From the NCBI RefSeq assembly GCF_000092065.1, contig NC_009371.1, forward strand, positions 248,001-312,000: a stretch of 64,000 bases of DNA, written 5' to 3'. How positions within the stretch are numbered: position 1 is the stretch's first letter; each line of letters opens with the position of its first letter. The notes under the pieces are model-generated. The model saw only the letters and a program-made list of their open reading frames with translations, was not told where the DNA came from and did no database searches. The translations under genes were made by a program, and so were the position numbers. This stretch comes from Ostreococcus lucimarinus CCE9901 (taxonomy: Eukaryota; Chlorophyta; Mamiellophyceae; Mamiellales; Bathycoccaceae). Below, piece after piece: positions 9,883-20,185 of this stretch.

Positions 9883-10133
9883 TGTCCGAGAAAGTATTTA
9901 TATCATTGTTTCATCTGTATGCCTATACCCGTATGTCCGAACTACTATGTTATCCTACACGTACCCCTCTGCATCCACATAGCACTAAATCATCCCCCAT
10001 ACTGTTCCGGCATTCGCTATCCGCGTCACGATTGCCCTCGCCGCGCACCGCCCCGCACACGCGCGCGCGACCGCTCGCGCGCACGCTCGCCCATCGGAGC
10101 GCGCGACCGACGTTTCCCTCGTCCGCTCGAGCG

Positions 10134-12422
10134 ATGCGCGTCGCCCGCGAGCGCGTCCTCGCGCCCCGCGCGCCGCTTCGCGCCTCGCGCGCGCGCGCGC
10201 GCCGTCTCCACCGCGCGCGCCCGCGCGCGCTCGACCGCGTCGACGGCGCGAGCGATCCGGGCAAGCGACCGGAGCACGAGCGCGAAGAATTTCGCTCCAC
10301 GGATTTGACGCCTCGAAGCGCGCGCTTCGCGGTCGATCGCGACGGGGCGAGCGCGTTTTTGGATCGCGGGAGCGCGGCGCGTCGCGACGGGGCGAACGAC
10401 GGCGCGAGCGACGACGGCGACGGCGCGCGCGAGGGCGAGCGAGAGCAGACGGAGCAGAGATTTATGGCGGACGCCAGCGATCCGTTCGCGGCGGCGTCGG
10501 ACGCGGCGACGGCGCGGTTGAGGGCGCGACTGACGCGGAGCGGCGCGGGGGCGACGACGCGAGGCGACGACGGAGCGACGACGGAGCGACGACGAAGCGA
10601 CGCGGACGTGGTGTCGAGGTTTGATGATTTGGAGATTGAGGCGAGTGCGTTGGAGGCGCTGGAGGCGCAGCTTGAGGATGCGATTGAGAGTGAAGATTAC
10701 GCGAGCGCGGCGTCGTTGAAGCGGGCGGCGGATGCGCTGCGAGCGAGCGACGATACGGGACAAATGTGCGAGGCGTACGCGAAGGCGATCGCTGAGGATA
10801 GGTTTGAAGACGCCGTACGGTTGAGAGACGCTGGTGTGGGGCTGTGTGGATGGTGGGCGGGGATGGAGGAGGTGCCGCAGGGTGAGGACGACGGGGAGCG
10901 CGCGGAGGGAGACGAAGCGCGCGAGCATCCGACGGGGGTGATTATGAGGATATCTCGCGAGCACGGACGACTCGTGGGATCGACGTATTCGTCTCGAGAC
11001 TTGGCTGATATCGTGGAACTAAATAAAGCGTACCCGAAAGGGTACGATTACGACGCTGGACAGCCGGTGATGGAGATTATGTTGCAGGAGGACGCCGACG
11101 CCGCGGGTGGGTTTCGTCGCGACGTCATGCGGTTAAACTACATCCCGGTTTCGATTCCTCTCGTCGATGACGACGAGGAGGAGGAAACGACGTCGTCGGA
11201 AGCTTTGATTGAAGGCGGTGTCGGATTCATCGCGACGCAGAGCGAGTCTACGTCGTCGACCGCAGTCGTGGACGACGCGACGGCGGCGGCGGATGTCGAA
11301 GACGCGCTTCGCGGCGCCGCTCGCGAAGACATCGAAAGCGTCAAGGAAGAAATCAAAGCCAAGCTTCTCGGGCTCGATCCTTCGAGTGGAAAGACGCGCG
11401 ATGACGCGCTTGAAGAGATTGGTGCGATGTTGGATAAGTTTAACGACGCCATCAACGCAGAGGATGACGACGACGACGACGACGACGAGACGCTGTACGA
11501 CATCAAGCGTACCACGGCGGCGTTGCATCAAGAGGGTTTGCACGCGTTCGTGCTCACGAGCGACAACGAAATGTTATCTCTCGATGACGACGACGACGAC
11601 GACGGCGACGACCGCAGACCGTTCTCTCACGCGCTGGATAAGGAGATCGAAGGCTTCTTGGCCACAAAGTGGGAGAGCATGGTGCCCAACGCTGACGCGA
11701 CGGCGTCGCGAGGCTTGGGCGCTGGATCGCACACGGCTCTCGTGAACGCGGTGAAAGAGGCCGCGCAAGAGATGTTTGCGAGTCAAGACGAAAATGACGA
11801 AGATTTGGACGAGGAGTACTTTGGAGAAGGCGACGATGACGACGAAGACGTCGACGAGGTGAGCGCCGAGGAATTACTCGCGCTCATCGGTCAAGACGCC
11901 GTCTTGCACCGCCCGCTTCCGGGTCGAGTGCGATTTCAGCGCATCGATCCGCGCCTGGCGTCGGGTTCGCGAAACGATGTCTTCGACGGGCTTTATATCG
12001 GTGCTTTTGGCCCGCACGGTCCGGAAGTTTTGCGCATGGTTCGCGGGCGCTGGGGCGACGACGTCGGCGAGTCAAACGAGTGCGTCACCGCCGTCAAGCT
12101 CACGGGCGACGAAAACGTCCCGTGCGGCGCCGCGAGTTTCCGCGCCAAAGTGAGCAAGGAAAACTTAATCACCGAAGGCAGCTCTTATCCCGATGAGCTC
12201 GGCGTGTTGGCGAGATACAAGGGCGAAGGCCGCGTCGCCAAGCCCGGGTTCGCCGACTCGCACTGGGTCGAGGGTGAACTCTTGGTCTTGAACGGCAAGG
12301 GTGGATCTCTCACCGGCGGTGCCGAGCTCGGTTTCGTCTGGGCCGTCCCGGGTGAGCGAAGATTACTCATCTTATTCTCTTCGCTCGTCCTTCCGGACGT
12401 CGACGTCGCCAAGACGCGCTAA
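10134..12422 (+). CDS. EXECUTER1/2-like plastid protein (singlet-oxygen signalling)
   Basis: EXECUTER proteins sit at thylakoid grana margins and mediate singlet-oxygen-dependent signalling to the nucleus. The 762-aa product has a long Arg/Ala-rich leader. It then has UVR-like helical segments (ALEAQLEDAIESEDYASAAS, a second copy with AKAIAEDRFEDAVRLRD, then GLCGWWAG), then GVIMRISREHGRLVGSTYS. The C-terminal domain ends in GFVWAVPGERRLLILFSSL, matching the order seen in plant EX1/EX2. Between them lie several Asp tracts (around 11465-11490 and 11585-11606) absent from a typical EXECUTER. The reading frame stays open far upstream into the HAD gene; the ATG at 10134 is chosen because it follows the AT-richer promoter gap (9883-10020) and starts the leader. 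Confidence 0.8.
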   Translation: MRVARERVLAPRAPLRASRARARRLHRARPRALDRVDGASDPGKRPEHEREEFRSTDLTPRSARFAVDRDGASAFLDRGSAARRDGANDGASDDGDGAREGEREQTEQRFMADASDPFAAASDAATARLRARLTRSGAGATTRGDDGATTERRRSDADVVSRFDDLEIEASALEALEAQLEDAIESEDYASAASLKRAADALRASDDTGQMCEAYAKAIAEDRFEDAVRLRDAGVGLCGWWAGMEEVPQGEDDGERAEGDEAREHPTGVIMRISREHGRLVGSTYSSRDLADIVELNKAYPKGYDYDAGQPVMEIMLQEDADAAGGFRRDVMRLNYIPVSIPLVDDDEEEETTSSEALIEGGVGFIATQSESTSSTAVVDDATAAADVEDALRGAAREDIESVKEEIKAKLLGLDPSSGKTRDDALEEIGAMLDKFNDAINAEDDDDDDDDETLYDIKRTTAALHQEGLHAFVLTSDNEMLSLDDDDDDDGDDRRPFSHALDKEIEGFLATKWESMVPNADATASRGLGAGSHTALVNAVKEAAQEMFASQDENDEDLDEEYFGEGDDDDEDVDEVSAEELLALIGQDAVLHRPLPGRVRFQRIDPRLASGSRNDVFDGLYIGAFGPHGPEVLRMVRGRWGDDVGESNECVTAVKLTGDENVPCGAASFRAKVSKENLITEGSSYPDELGVLARYKGEGRVAKPGFADSHWVEGELLVLNGKGGSLTGGAELGFVWAVPGERRLLILFSSLVLPDVDVAKTR

Positions 12423-12652
12423 ATATTCTGCAATCAAAACGGCGACGCCTTCGTCGCTGACCACTAACGAGTAACCATTCTTTTCTCAGCACCAAGTCAC
12501 GCGCGCGCGAGCATATTTTTTGTATTGCATTTTTGCATTAGAAGAGTGTTGTAACAACATAAACTCTGTTTCTTAAAAACTTTTGCTCGTTTACTTACAA
12601 CCCCGCGCGCGAGCGCCTTCGCGGCGACGACGCCATTATCACTAAAATCTCT

Positions 12653-13140
12653 CTACTTCGCGTTCGGGTTGGCGGCCAAATAACTCACCGCCTCCGGAAT
12701 CGACTGTATCTTATCCGCCTCCGCGTCCGGGATCTCCACCGCGAATTCCTCCTCCATCGCCATGACCACCTCCACGGTGTCCAACGAATCCAGCCCGAGA
12801 TCGCCCGCGAACGCCGACGTCGCCGTCACCTTGCTCGCGTCCACCTTTGCGAAGTTCTTCACCACGCTCACCACGCGCGCCGTGACTTCGTCCTCGTTCA
12901 AAAATCCCGCGCCGTACGCCCGGCACGCGCTCTGCGTCGTCGCGCGCCCCGCGTTTCCATCGTCAGTCTCGACGCGTAGGGTTGATCGATCGTCCATCGT
13001 TCGCGCGCGCGTCTTCGCCGTCGCGCGCGTCGCTCGGCGCGCGCGTCGCCGTCGGCGCGCACCGCGATCGTTTGAGGCGCGCGTCGCCCGCCTCGAAGCG
13101 CGTCGCGCCACGCGCGGTTCGTGAGCTGTCGTCGAAACAT
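12653..13140 (-). CDS. Mitochondrial acyl carrier protein (NDUFAB1 type), two exons
   Basis: Carries acyl chains in mitochondrial fatty-acid synthesis and is normally also a complex I subunit. Exon 1 (13140-13063) encodes a basic 26-residue presequence; exon 2 (12931-12653) encodes the domain. The intron 12932-13062 has donor GTGCGC, branch GACTGACG and acceptor CGCAG. The spliced product is 118 aa. The phosphopantetheine site is the Ser of GLDSLD (Ser75), followed by TVEVVMAMEEEF; VKNFAKVDASKV is typical of mitochondrial ACP. An unspliced frame (179 aa) also covers the domain but gives an unnatural Arg-rich start. The start codon is 105 bp from that of the divergent phosphatase gene. Confidence 0.9.
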
Positions 13141-13245
13141 GATGATCGCGTCGCGATGTGCCGCCGCGATCGCGTCGAAGCGCGCCGCGCATCGCGACGC
13201 GACGGCGCGCACGCGTCGTCGCGCGCGATCGCGATCGCGAAAATA

Positions 13246-14295
13246 ATGCGCCGTCGATCGGACGCGCGTCGCGGGGCGCGCGCGCGACGCGCGACGGTCC
13301 TGGCGGCGATGACGTCGGCGGCGTGTCTCGTCCACGCGGTGCGAACGCGCGCGTTCGGCGCGCGCGCGGACGCGGACGACGCGCTCGTCGCGGTCGGAGA
13401 CGCGCACGGGGACCCGGACGCGATGTTCGAGGCGCTGGCGCTCGCGGGGGTGACGCGCGAGCGCGGGCGAGGGTGGTGGCGACGGCCGGGCGAGGGCGCC
13501 GGCGCGCGCGCGACGTGCGTGCAGACGGGCGACTTGGTGGACCGAGGCGAGCGGTCGATCGAGGCCGTGGACGAGGTCGAGCGGTTGACGCGAGAGGCGA
13601 ACGCGGTCGGGGATGAGTTCGTGAGCTTGCTGGGGAATCACGAGCTGATGACGCTGCAGGGGGATCACAGGTTCGCGTCGCGGGACGAGCTGACGGCGCT
13701 CGGGCGGTCGGAGCTCGAACGCGAGGGCGTGGTGGAGGCGGATAAGGGCGTGGGGTTGGGCGTGCGGGCGTACTTTTACGCGGGGAAGTTGAAGTGGCGT
13801 CAGACGTTCGCGAAAGGGTCGACGCGAGGGGACGTTCTGCGGGAGAAGCCGTGGGCGGCGGTGCGAGGACGCGGACGATGCGCGACGGCGTTTTCGCACG
13901 CGGGACTGTTGCCCGAACACTTATTCGGGAGAGACGACGTCGACGAACTCAACGCGCGCGGGGCGAAGCTTTTGGCGGTGGATGAAGTCGGACGCGACGA
14001 TCCTTTACTGCTCGACCGCGGGCCGATGTGGACGAGGACGATTTCCATGGGCGACGAGTCGGAGGCGTGCGCGCTCGCCGCAGAGGTGATTCGTCGACTC
14101 GGCGTTCGGCGCATGGTCGTAGGTCACACCGTGACAAAGAGCGGTAAAATAGAAACGCGGTGCGATGGTTTGATTCACATGATCGATGTCGGCATGTCCA
14201 AGGCGTACGGAGGCTCGCCGAGCGTTTGGATGTGCACGGAGAGCGAAGGGCCGATGGCGATTTCGCGCGACAGTCGCGTTCCACTCGAGAATTAG
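13246..14295 (+). CDS. Shewanella-like protein phosphatase (SLP), calcineurin-fold
   Basis: Metallophosphatase of 349 aa with PPP-family motifs: GDAHGD at 51-56, GDLVDRG at 95-101, GNHE at 130-133, SHAGLLPEH, and the late VVGHTV. The N-terminal region contains a short hydrophobic stretch (VLAAMTSAACLVHAV) that may be a targeting signal or anchor. The spacing and the VVGHT motif fit the SLP clade found in bacteria, plants, algae and apicomplexans, whose plant members are plastid or mitochondrial. Start 13246 leaves a normal divergent promoter with the acyl carrier gene; an in-frame ATG at 13156 would add 30 residues. Confidence 0.85.
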   Translation: MRRRSDARRGARARRATVLAAMTSAACLVHAVRTRAFGARADADDALVAVGDAHGDPDAMFEALALAGVTRERGRGWWRRPGEGAGARATCVQTGDLVDRGERSIEAVDEVERLTREANAVGDEFVSLLGNHELMTLQGDHRFASRDELTALGRSELEREGVVEADKGVGLGVRAYFYAGKLKWRQTFAKGSTRGDVLREKPWAAVRGRGRCATAFSHAGLLPEHLFGRDDVDELNARGAKLLAVDEVGRDDPLLLDRGPMWTRTISMGDESEACALAAEVIRRLGVRRMVVGHTVTKSGKIETRCDGLIHMIDVGMSKAYGGSPSVWMCTESEGPMAISRDSRVPLEN

Positions 14296-14361
14296 CGTAG
14301 TACAAGCGGTGTATTTTTTCACAATGGTTAGCTAGTCTAATAGCATGCGTATGCATCTAAA

Positions 14362-16263
14362 TCATTCGTCGATCTCGTGAGTTTTCGCGTCGGCGGCAAT
14401 CATTCGTCGAGCGTCGAAGATGCGCTTGAGGTTTTGCAGCGTATGTCGAGGTCCGACGGCGCTCAAACCGTGCGCGTTCAACAACTGCTCGAGATTTTTG
14501 TTCAGCAAAAACACACCGTAGGTGTATTTCGTTCGATCGCTCGGCGAGTCCATGAATAAGGGAAATTCTATGCGCGTGAGCGTCTTCTTCATCGCCGCGG
14601 CGTCAGCGCTGCCCGCTTTGGGCTTGACTTGATGAAAGTCGCAAATGTACGAACGACTGAGACTCGGACACACTGGATAACGAAGACGGACGTCGAGTAT
14701 GGCGGCGAGCTGAATACATATCTGCGCGATGTGACCGTACGCCGCCGCATCGCTCTCGAGATCTTCCACTGTCAGGGATTGCGTCTTCGACGGCGCCGGC
14801 CCGAGGTCCAGCGGCACGTCTCCGATTTGCAGCAGCGGATGTTCTCGTCGATTCGACGGGTCTTCAGGCGCGGATTCGATTGGAAAGATTTCAGCGAGAT
14901 CGCCCACTAATCGCCAGCGACGAGCGACGAGCGCCCGCTGCTTTTGGTACAACTTTCCTGTTCCATTTGGTCCGTTCAACGCGCGCTCCGCCTCGTCCAG
15001 ACGATCGTTCGCCTCGACGAGTTTCTCGCCCGCCTGACGCAGAGCTCGAATGCGTCGCCCGACGTCGTCCTTCATCAGCGCTAAACTTTCGCGCTCTTCG
15101 GCGAGCTCATTCGTCAGCGCGACGATGCGCTCGTCGGCGGTGATTCCGTCGTCGTTTGCCATGGACGCCGCCGCCGGCTTTTTGCAAATTCCCGCGGCGC
15201 CGCCGAAATCGCCCAACCGAGTTTGCATGCGCCTCGCCAATTCATCGCGCAAATCTCTCGCATCTTCCTCCGCACTCTTCGCCTCTATCACGTTTTCTAT
15301 CTTCGCCACCATCGCGCGCACGTCCACTTTCACCACGCTCTTCTTGTCCGCCGCGCGCGCCGACGCCGACGCCGTCGTCGGACTTCGCGAGCGACCGCCG
15401 CCGCCGAGGCGCTCGTCTTCCTCGTCCTCCGTGATGATCCGATCGATCACCGCCACCCCGTTCGACGCACCGCGCCGATGCTGACCACCGTTCTGTTCAT
15501 TCTTCGCCCGCACGGCGTCTATGAACGCTCGAACCGCGCGTCCCGACGCATCCGCCGCCGACGGCTCCGGCGAGTACACCCCCCCGTCGCTCAACCGCAA
15601 AAACACCGCGTTCGGCGGCATCGCCGTCCCGCTCGGCACGCGATTCCCCAGCCGCACCAACCGCGTCAGATCGATCGCCGCGCGACATATCAACACATCG
15701 CTCGTCGTCTCCCCGCCCGCGTCTCCCTCTCGCGTCGTTCGCAAGCCCTCGCCGCGGCGCCATCGCGCGCCGCTCGCGCGCGCGCTTCCCGCCTTCGCCG
15801 TCTCACCACCCCTCGCGCCCTCGCGCCCGTCCGCGCGCGCGCCGTACACGCACAGCTCGAATTTCGTTCCATCGCGCGTTCCGAGACGCTCGGACGCGCG
15901 TCCGAGCTCGATCGCGACGTCCCAATCCGGATTTAATCCTCGCTCGCCGCGCGCCGTCTCGCTCGCGAACGCCTCGCGCGCCGCGAATCGATCTCCCTCG
16001 TCCTCGCCGTCGTCGTCCACGCACACCTCGCCGTACGGCGTCGGCGCGTACACCGCGCCTCGCGCGCGGTGCGGTCGCAGCGTGCAGTACGTCCCGAGCG
16101 GCGCGACGTCGCGCGCGAATCCGTCGCCGTCGCGCGCATCGCGATTCGCGAATCGTTCACCATTCGCGCTCGGAACGCGCAGATTCCGCGCCGCGACGCC
16201 GCGCACGTGCCTGAGCGCGACGCGCGGCGCGTACCACGCGTCCTCGCCCCCCCCCGCGCGCAT
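14362..16263 (-). CDS. VPS38/UVRAG-like subunit of PI3-kinase complex II
   Basis: VPS38/UVRAG joins VPS34, VPS15 and ATG6/Beclin to make PI3P on endosomes. This 633-aa protein has an N-terminal region fitting a C2-like domain, a Ser/Arg linker, a coiled coil at about 385-470 (ADERIVALTNELAEERESLA) and the conserved C-terminal domain. That domain has AYGHIAQICIQLAAIL, VRLRYPV, FPLFMDSPSDRTKYTYGVFL and LLNKNLEQLL, as in UVRAG and plant VPS38. An ATG14 assignment is less likely because the C-terminal KYTYGVFLLNK block fits UVRAG better. It is divergent from the HD-domain gene with about 76 bp between starts. Confidence 0.82.
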   Translation of the reverse strand: MRAGGGEDAWYAPRVALRHVRGVAARNLRVPSANGERFANRDARDGDGFARDVAPLGTYCTLRPHRARGAVYAPTPYGEVCVDDDGEDEGDRFAAREAFASETARGERGLNPDWDVAIELGRASERLGTRDGTKFELCVYGARADGREGARGGETAKAGSARASGARWRRGEGLRTTREGDAGGETTSDVLICRAAIDLTRLVRLGNRVPSGTAMPPNAVFLRLSDGGVYSPEPSAADASGRAVRAFIDAVRAKNEQNGGQHRRGASNGVAVIDRIITEDEEDERLGGGGRSRSPTTASASARAADKKSVVKVDVRAMVAKIENVIEAKSAEEDARDLRDELARRMQTRLGDFGGAAGICKKPAAASMANDDGITADERIVALTNELAEERESLALMKDDVGRRIRALRQAGEKLVEANDRLDEAERALNGPNGTGKLYQKQRALVARRWRLVGDLAEIFPIESAPEDPSNRREHPLLQIGDVPLDLGPAPSKTQSLTVEDLESDAAAYGHIAQICIQLAAILDVRLRYPVCPSLSRSYICDFHQVKPKAGSADAAAMKKTLTRIEFPLFMDSPSDRTKYTYGVFLLNKNLEQLLNAHGLSAVGPRHTLQNLKRIFDARRMIAADAKTHEIDE

Positions 16264-16339
16264 TCAACGACGCATGCCGACGAACGGTACGAGATTCAAG
16301 CGTCACAATTTGCCGCGTTCGCGCGAGCGTCGCCCAAAC

Positions 16340-16927
16340 ATGCCCTCGCCGTCGTCCGCGGCGCCGTCCGCGCGCGCGTGCGTCGATCTCATCGCGCGGG
16401 CGGGAAAGCTCAAGGCGCTCAGGCGCGCGGGATGGGTCCAGCGCGGCGTGCGCGACGCGGAATCCGTCGCCGAACACTCGTGGAGAGTCGCGCTCATGAC
16501 GATGCTCGCCGCGGATCGCGACGACGCGTGCGATTCGGGGCGCGCGGTCGCGATGGCGCTCGTCCACGACCTCGCGGAGGCCGTCGTGGGAGACATCACG
16601 CCGAACGACGGCGTGAGCGACGAAGAGAAGGCGGCGATGGAGCGGGAGGCGATGGGGACGATGACGGCGGCGCTGGGCGCGCGAGGCGAGGCGTTGATGG
16701 CGCTGTGGGAAGAGTACGAGGCGGGAGAGAGCGCCGAGGCGAGGCTGGTGAAGGATATGGATAAGTTGGAGATGATCGCGCAGGCGATGGAGTACGAGAC
16801 GGAGGAGAACACGGGGAGGGGGGAGGATTTGGAAGAGTTTTTCGAGAGCACGCGAGGACGGTATCGAACGGCGACGGGCGAGGCGTGGAGCGAGGAAATC
16901 GAGCGACGTCGACCGCGGGCGGGGTAA
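16340..16927 (+). CDS. HD-domain phosphohydrolase, HDDC2/YfbR-like 5'-deoxynucleotidase
   Basis: 195-aa protein of the HDDC2 family, metal-dependent hydrolases acting on deoxynucleoside 5'-monophosphates. Metal ligands are visible as H46 (AEHSWRVA), H76-D77 (LVHDLAEAVVGDI) and D141 (KDMDKLEMIAQA). The opening LIARAGKLKALRRAGWVQRG is typical of the family. No targeting peptide is obvious if 16340 is the start. The upstream ATG at 16274 would sit only 10 bp from the divergent VPS38 start, so I prefer 16340. Confidence 0.87.
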   Translation: MPSPSSAAPSARACVDLIARAGKLKALRRAGWVQRGVRDAESVAEHSWRVALMTMLAADRDDACDSGRAVAMALVHDLAEAVVGDITPNDGVSDEEKAAMEREAMGTMTAALGARGEALMALWEEYEAGESAEARLVKDMDKLEMIAQAMEYETEENTGRGEDLEEFFESTRGRYRTATGEAWSEEIERRRPRAG

Positions 16928-16983
16928 AAGTACACGTAGGATGTAATACATCGTCGTCGAGATCGTGACGCGCGGGTGCGCGG

Positions 16984-18591
16984 CTACGCGAGCTTGATTT
17001 TCGCCCACGCGCCGCCTCGCCAAATGTTGGCGTACACCAAGCCTTGGATGAATCTGTAGGCGACGTACAGAGTCCAAACGACGGTGAGATTTTGGTCGAA
17101 CACCGCGACGGCGAGGTAGGCTGAGGGTAAAAATAGTGCCCATTGACTCAGGATGCTCACGAGCGCCACGCGCTTGGCGTCGCCGACGCCCAGGAGAGCG
17201 TTTTGCATCGTCAGGCTGACGGCGTCGCCGCACACGGTGAGACCCGTCATGCGAAGCGGGGTCACCGCGATGTCCACCGCGTGTGGATCCGTCAAAAACA
17301 CCCCTAAAACCACTCGAGGGCACAACGCGAGGCCGAAGCCGACGACGGACATCAAAAGAGCGGTGATTTTCGCGACGTCCCACGGCCACTGCTTGGCGTC
17401 TTCCACGTCCCCTCGACCGAGCGCTCGACCGCTCAGCGCGCCGGCGGCGAGACCCATACCCATGCACGGCAAGATCAAGAATAACATCAGATTGATGAGC
17501 ACGTTCACCGCCGCCACTTCCGTCGTGCCGAGGCGCCCGACAATTGAATACAACGTCATCATGCCCGACGCGTACAGCAAGTTGGTCACCGACGTCGGCA
17601 ACGCCTGCGTGGCGAGCACGCGCAAATCCGCCATCGTCGGTCTCTTTTGTAAGAATCCAAGTTTCGTCGCCCGTTTCATCCCTTGATACATGTACATCGC
17701 CGTCCCACACCAGATACTAAAGCTCGTCCCCAATCCCGCGCCCAGAGCTCCGAGCGGGGGCACGCCCAACTGGGGCACGCCCACAAATGTCAAAATCAAC
17801 GACAGCGTGAAATTCACCGTGTGCATGACGATCAACGTGTTCATGTACACCTGCGGCTGTTGAATCGCGTTCCAAAATCCTCTGAATGCGAAATTGATCC
17901 CCACTGCCGGCACCGCCAGCACTCTAGCTCGTAAATACGGCACCGCGTTGGCCACCACGCTCGCGTCCGTCGTGTACAGCGGAACCAGCGCGTCCGCGTA
18001 AACAAACGCCAATATCGCCAGTGGCACCCCCATCAAACACACTAATATCAAAGCCGCGTTCAACGGTCGCGCGACTTCGTCGTATCTCCCCTCACCCATT
18101 CGTCTCGCCGCCATCGCCTGGACGCCGCTCGCCACGCCCTGAAGCGCCGCTTGGCACTGAAAATTCATCGTGCTCCCCAGCCCCACCGCCGCGACGCTCG
18201 CGGTGCCCAACCTCCCCACCATGGCTGCATCCGCCAAATTCAGCACGTTTTGGCTCGCCATGCCGCCCATCACGGGCAGGGCTTGATCGAGCACCGCCGT
18301 CACGCGTTCGCTCGGGACGCCGACGACGCGCGCGACGGACCAGGGGTCCCCATCGCTCGCGCGCGCGGCGGGCGCCTCCGAATCGTCGACGATCGACGCG
18401 CACGCGCGCGTTCGCGCTCTTGCCGCGATCGACACCGCTATCGACGCGCGCGGCGCGACGTAGCGCGCGCGAACGCGTCGACCGGGACAGTTTGCCTCGT
18501 GGCGCACGCGGCGAGACGAAACGCGCGCGCACGGCGCGTGGAGGCGTCGCGCGGGCGCGAGCGTCGGCGTGCGAGCGGTGAGTGGTGTCAT
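16984..18591 (-). CDS. MATE-family efflux transporter, probably plastid envelope
   Basis: 535-aa multidrug and toxic compound extrusion carrier with about 12 hydrophobic segments. The two MATE halves are visible: ALPVMGGMASQNVLNLADAA with MVGRLGTASVAAVGLG, then QALPTSVTNLLYASGMM with IVGRLGTTEVAAVNV. The roughly 100-residue Arg/Ala/Ser-rich leader suggests a plastid transit peptide, and DinF/EDS5-like plant MATEs are the closest type I recognise. The substrate is unknown. The HD-domain gene ends 57 bp from its 3' end. Confidence 0.9.
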   Translation of the reverse strand: MTPLTARTPTLAPARRLHAPCARVSSRRVRHEANCPGRRVRARYVAPRASIAVSIAARARTRACASIVDDSEAPAARASDGDPWSVARVVGVPSERVTAVLDQALPVMGGMASQNVLNLADAAMVGRLGTASVAAVGLGSTMNFQCQAALQGVASGVQAMAARRMGEGRYDEVARPLNAALILVCLMGVPLAILAFVYADALVPLYTTDASVVANAVPYLRARVLAVPAVGINFAFRGFWNAIQQPQVYMNTLIVMHTVNFTLSLILTFVGVPQLGVPPLGALGAGLGTSFSIWCGTAMYMYQGMKRATKLGFLQKRPTMADLRVLATQALPTSVTNLLYASGMMTLYSIVGRLGTTEVAAVNVLINLMLFLILPCMGMGLAAGALSGRALGRGDVEDAKQWPWDVAKITALLMSVVGFGLALCPRVVLGVFLTDPHAVDIAVTPLRMTGLTVCGDAVSLTMQNALLGVGDAKRVALVSILSQWALFLPSAYLAVAVFDQNLTVVWTLYVAYRFIQGLVYANIWRGGAWAKIKLA

Positions 18592-18788
18592 CGAACTTTG
18601 GTAGCGCTCGACGCGCGTCCGCGACCGCGAAACGGGTCGCGCGACGGCGTGTGCAGGAACCGCGGCGCCGCGACAAACCCAAACCGGGACGGCCAGGCGA
18701 CGCTCGAGAGGTTCTAGGACGACGACGTCGAATGGGACGAATTTCTGCTATCGCTCGCGAAATGAATAAATGCTAAGCCTCGAAGGCG

Positions 18789-20048
18789 CTATCGAGCGGC
18801 GGTGAGCGGTGGTTGATGACGTCGGCTTCGCGCGCCGACGGCGCGGTTGGTCTTGACGCTCGCGACGGCGGTGAAATCTCCGAGCGCCACGGCGTCGTCC
18901 ACGGAGATGAGACGGTGAGAGGGCGACGTGTGGTCGTCTTTTACGAACGGTTTGCTCTGGCGCGCGGCTTTGAGTCGCTCTTTACGTTGCCTGTAATGTT
19001 CGACGCCGACCACGGCGTTGGCTTGGACGAGCGCGTCGTCGTATTGATCAGCCAGAGCCTCGAACGGCATCTCGTGCGCCGGCGTTACGTCACGCTTCGT
19101 TCCAATTCTCGCGCGCGTCGATCGCCACGCGCGCGAGAATTCAACCGGCGTGAGCTGTAAGACGACGTCGGCGAGTTTGTTGCCCGGCGCGCCGCCTCGA
19201 GCCTTGGCGAGCGCATCCAGCTCGAGCCTCCGCTCGTCGTTCGAACACAAATCCATCAACACGAATCTCACGTCGGCGAACGGCTTGCCCTTCTCGGCGC
19301 ACAGCGCGTCTTTATCGATCATCACCTTCTTCGCGTCGTCCCGGTGGTACTCCAGCGCCGGCTTCAATCTCTCCAAAACCAAGTGAAACGGAGTCTCCTT
19401 GACGTCGCACCACCCCGGCGCGCGCCACGTCGGCGAACACAACAGCGACCGCTGCACTCGCACGCGTCGCGTCGCGTCGTCCCTGAACAGCGGACACATC
19501 GCGCCTTCGTGCGCGACGCTCGGTTCGCACGCGCGTCGTCCCAAATTCGCCCACTTCCCATCGTCGCCTCCGCGCTTGGCGTACAGCGAACACGCGAATC
19601 TCTCGCGCGTCATCTTTCGCTTCCCTCGCGCGTTCGCGTTCCCCAATCCGTCGACTTTATCTCGCAACCGCGGTTCGCCGTCCCGCTCGCGCCGCTCGCG
19701 CGCCTCGCGTTCAATCTCTCGCTCGTACTGCTCGCTCCGCAGCGCGCGCAGCGCGATCTCCACCGGCCCGCTGTCCGACGCGTCGACGACGCGCGTCGTC
19801 GCGCCCTCGATTCGCCCTCGCGCCGCGCCCGCGCCTTTCGCGCGCGTCCCGACGCCGCGACGCATTTCGTCCCGCGCGCGCGTTCGCCGCGCCTCGCGCC
19901 GCGCGAGCGCGTCGAGCGCCGCCACCGCGCCGTCGTCGTCGTCGTCGTCGTCCTCGCGCGCGCGCGCGTCCTCGGCGTCGCCCGCGGCGTCGTCGTCGCG
20001 CGATTTCCACGGCAGGCACGGCATCAACCGACGCGCGACGCGCGACAT
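18789..20048 (-). CDS. Hypothetical protein, acidic N-terminus
   Basis: I do not recognise this 419-aa protein. It begins MSRVARRLMPCLPWKSR, then a run of eight acidic residues encoded by a GAC-rich tract, an Arg-rich helix-forming stretch, and a more ordinary C-terminal half. That half contains CSLYAKRGG, GAMCPLFRDDATRRVRVQR, FADVRFVLMDLCSNDERR and VVLQLTPVEFSRAWRSTR, which looks like a folded domain. The coding frame is long and the C-terminal half has natural amino-acid composition, so the gene is probably real. It is divergent from the hydrolase-coiled-coil gene (137 bp apart). Confidence 0.7.
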   Translation of the reverse strand: MSRVARRLMPCLPWKSRDDDAAGDAEDARAREDDDDDDDGAVAALDALARREARRTRARDEMRRGVGTRAKGAGAARGRIEGATTRVVDASDSGPVEIALRALRSEQYEREIEREARERRERDGEPRLRDKVDGLGNANARGKRKMTRERFACSLYAKRGGDDGKWANLGRRACEPSVAHEGAMCPLFRDDATRRVRVQRSLLCSPTWRAPGWCDVKETPFHLVLERLKPALEYHRDDAKKVMIDKDALCAEKGKPFADVRFVLMDLCSNDERRLELDALAKARGGAPGNKLADVVLQLTPVEFSRAWRSTRARIGTKRDVTPAHEMPFEALADQYDDALVQANAVVGVEHYRQRKERLKAARQSKPFVKDDHTSPSHRLISVDDAVALGDFTAVASVKTNRAVGARSRRHQPPLTAAR

Positions 20049-20185
20049 CGCGCGTCGCGCACTGACGCCGGCGCGCCGGCGACGCCGGTTCGCGACGCGA
20101 CGCGCGTCGCGGCGCGTCGAACCGCGCCGTCGAAACGCGCGATCGCGCCGTCGCGCGCGCGGCGACCGCGCGGGACGGATTCGAC

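Noticed and set aside
12898-13920. 340-codon minus-strand frame antisense to the SLP phosphatase
   Set aside because: Arg/His/Ala-rich shadow; only its last part overlaps acyl-carrier exon 1, which is read as a separate 78-nt exon.
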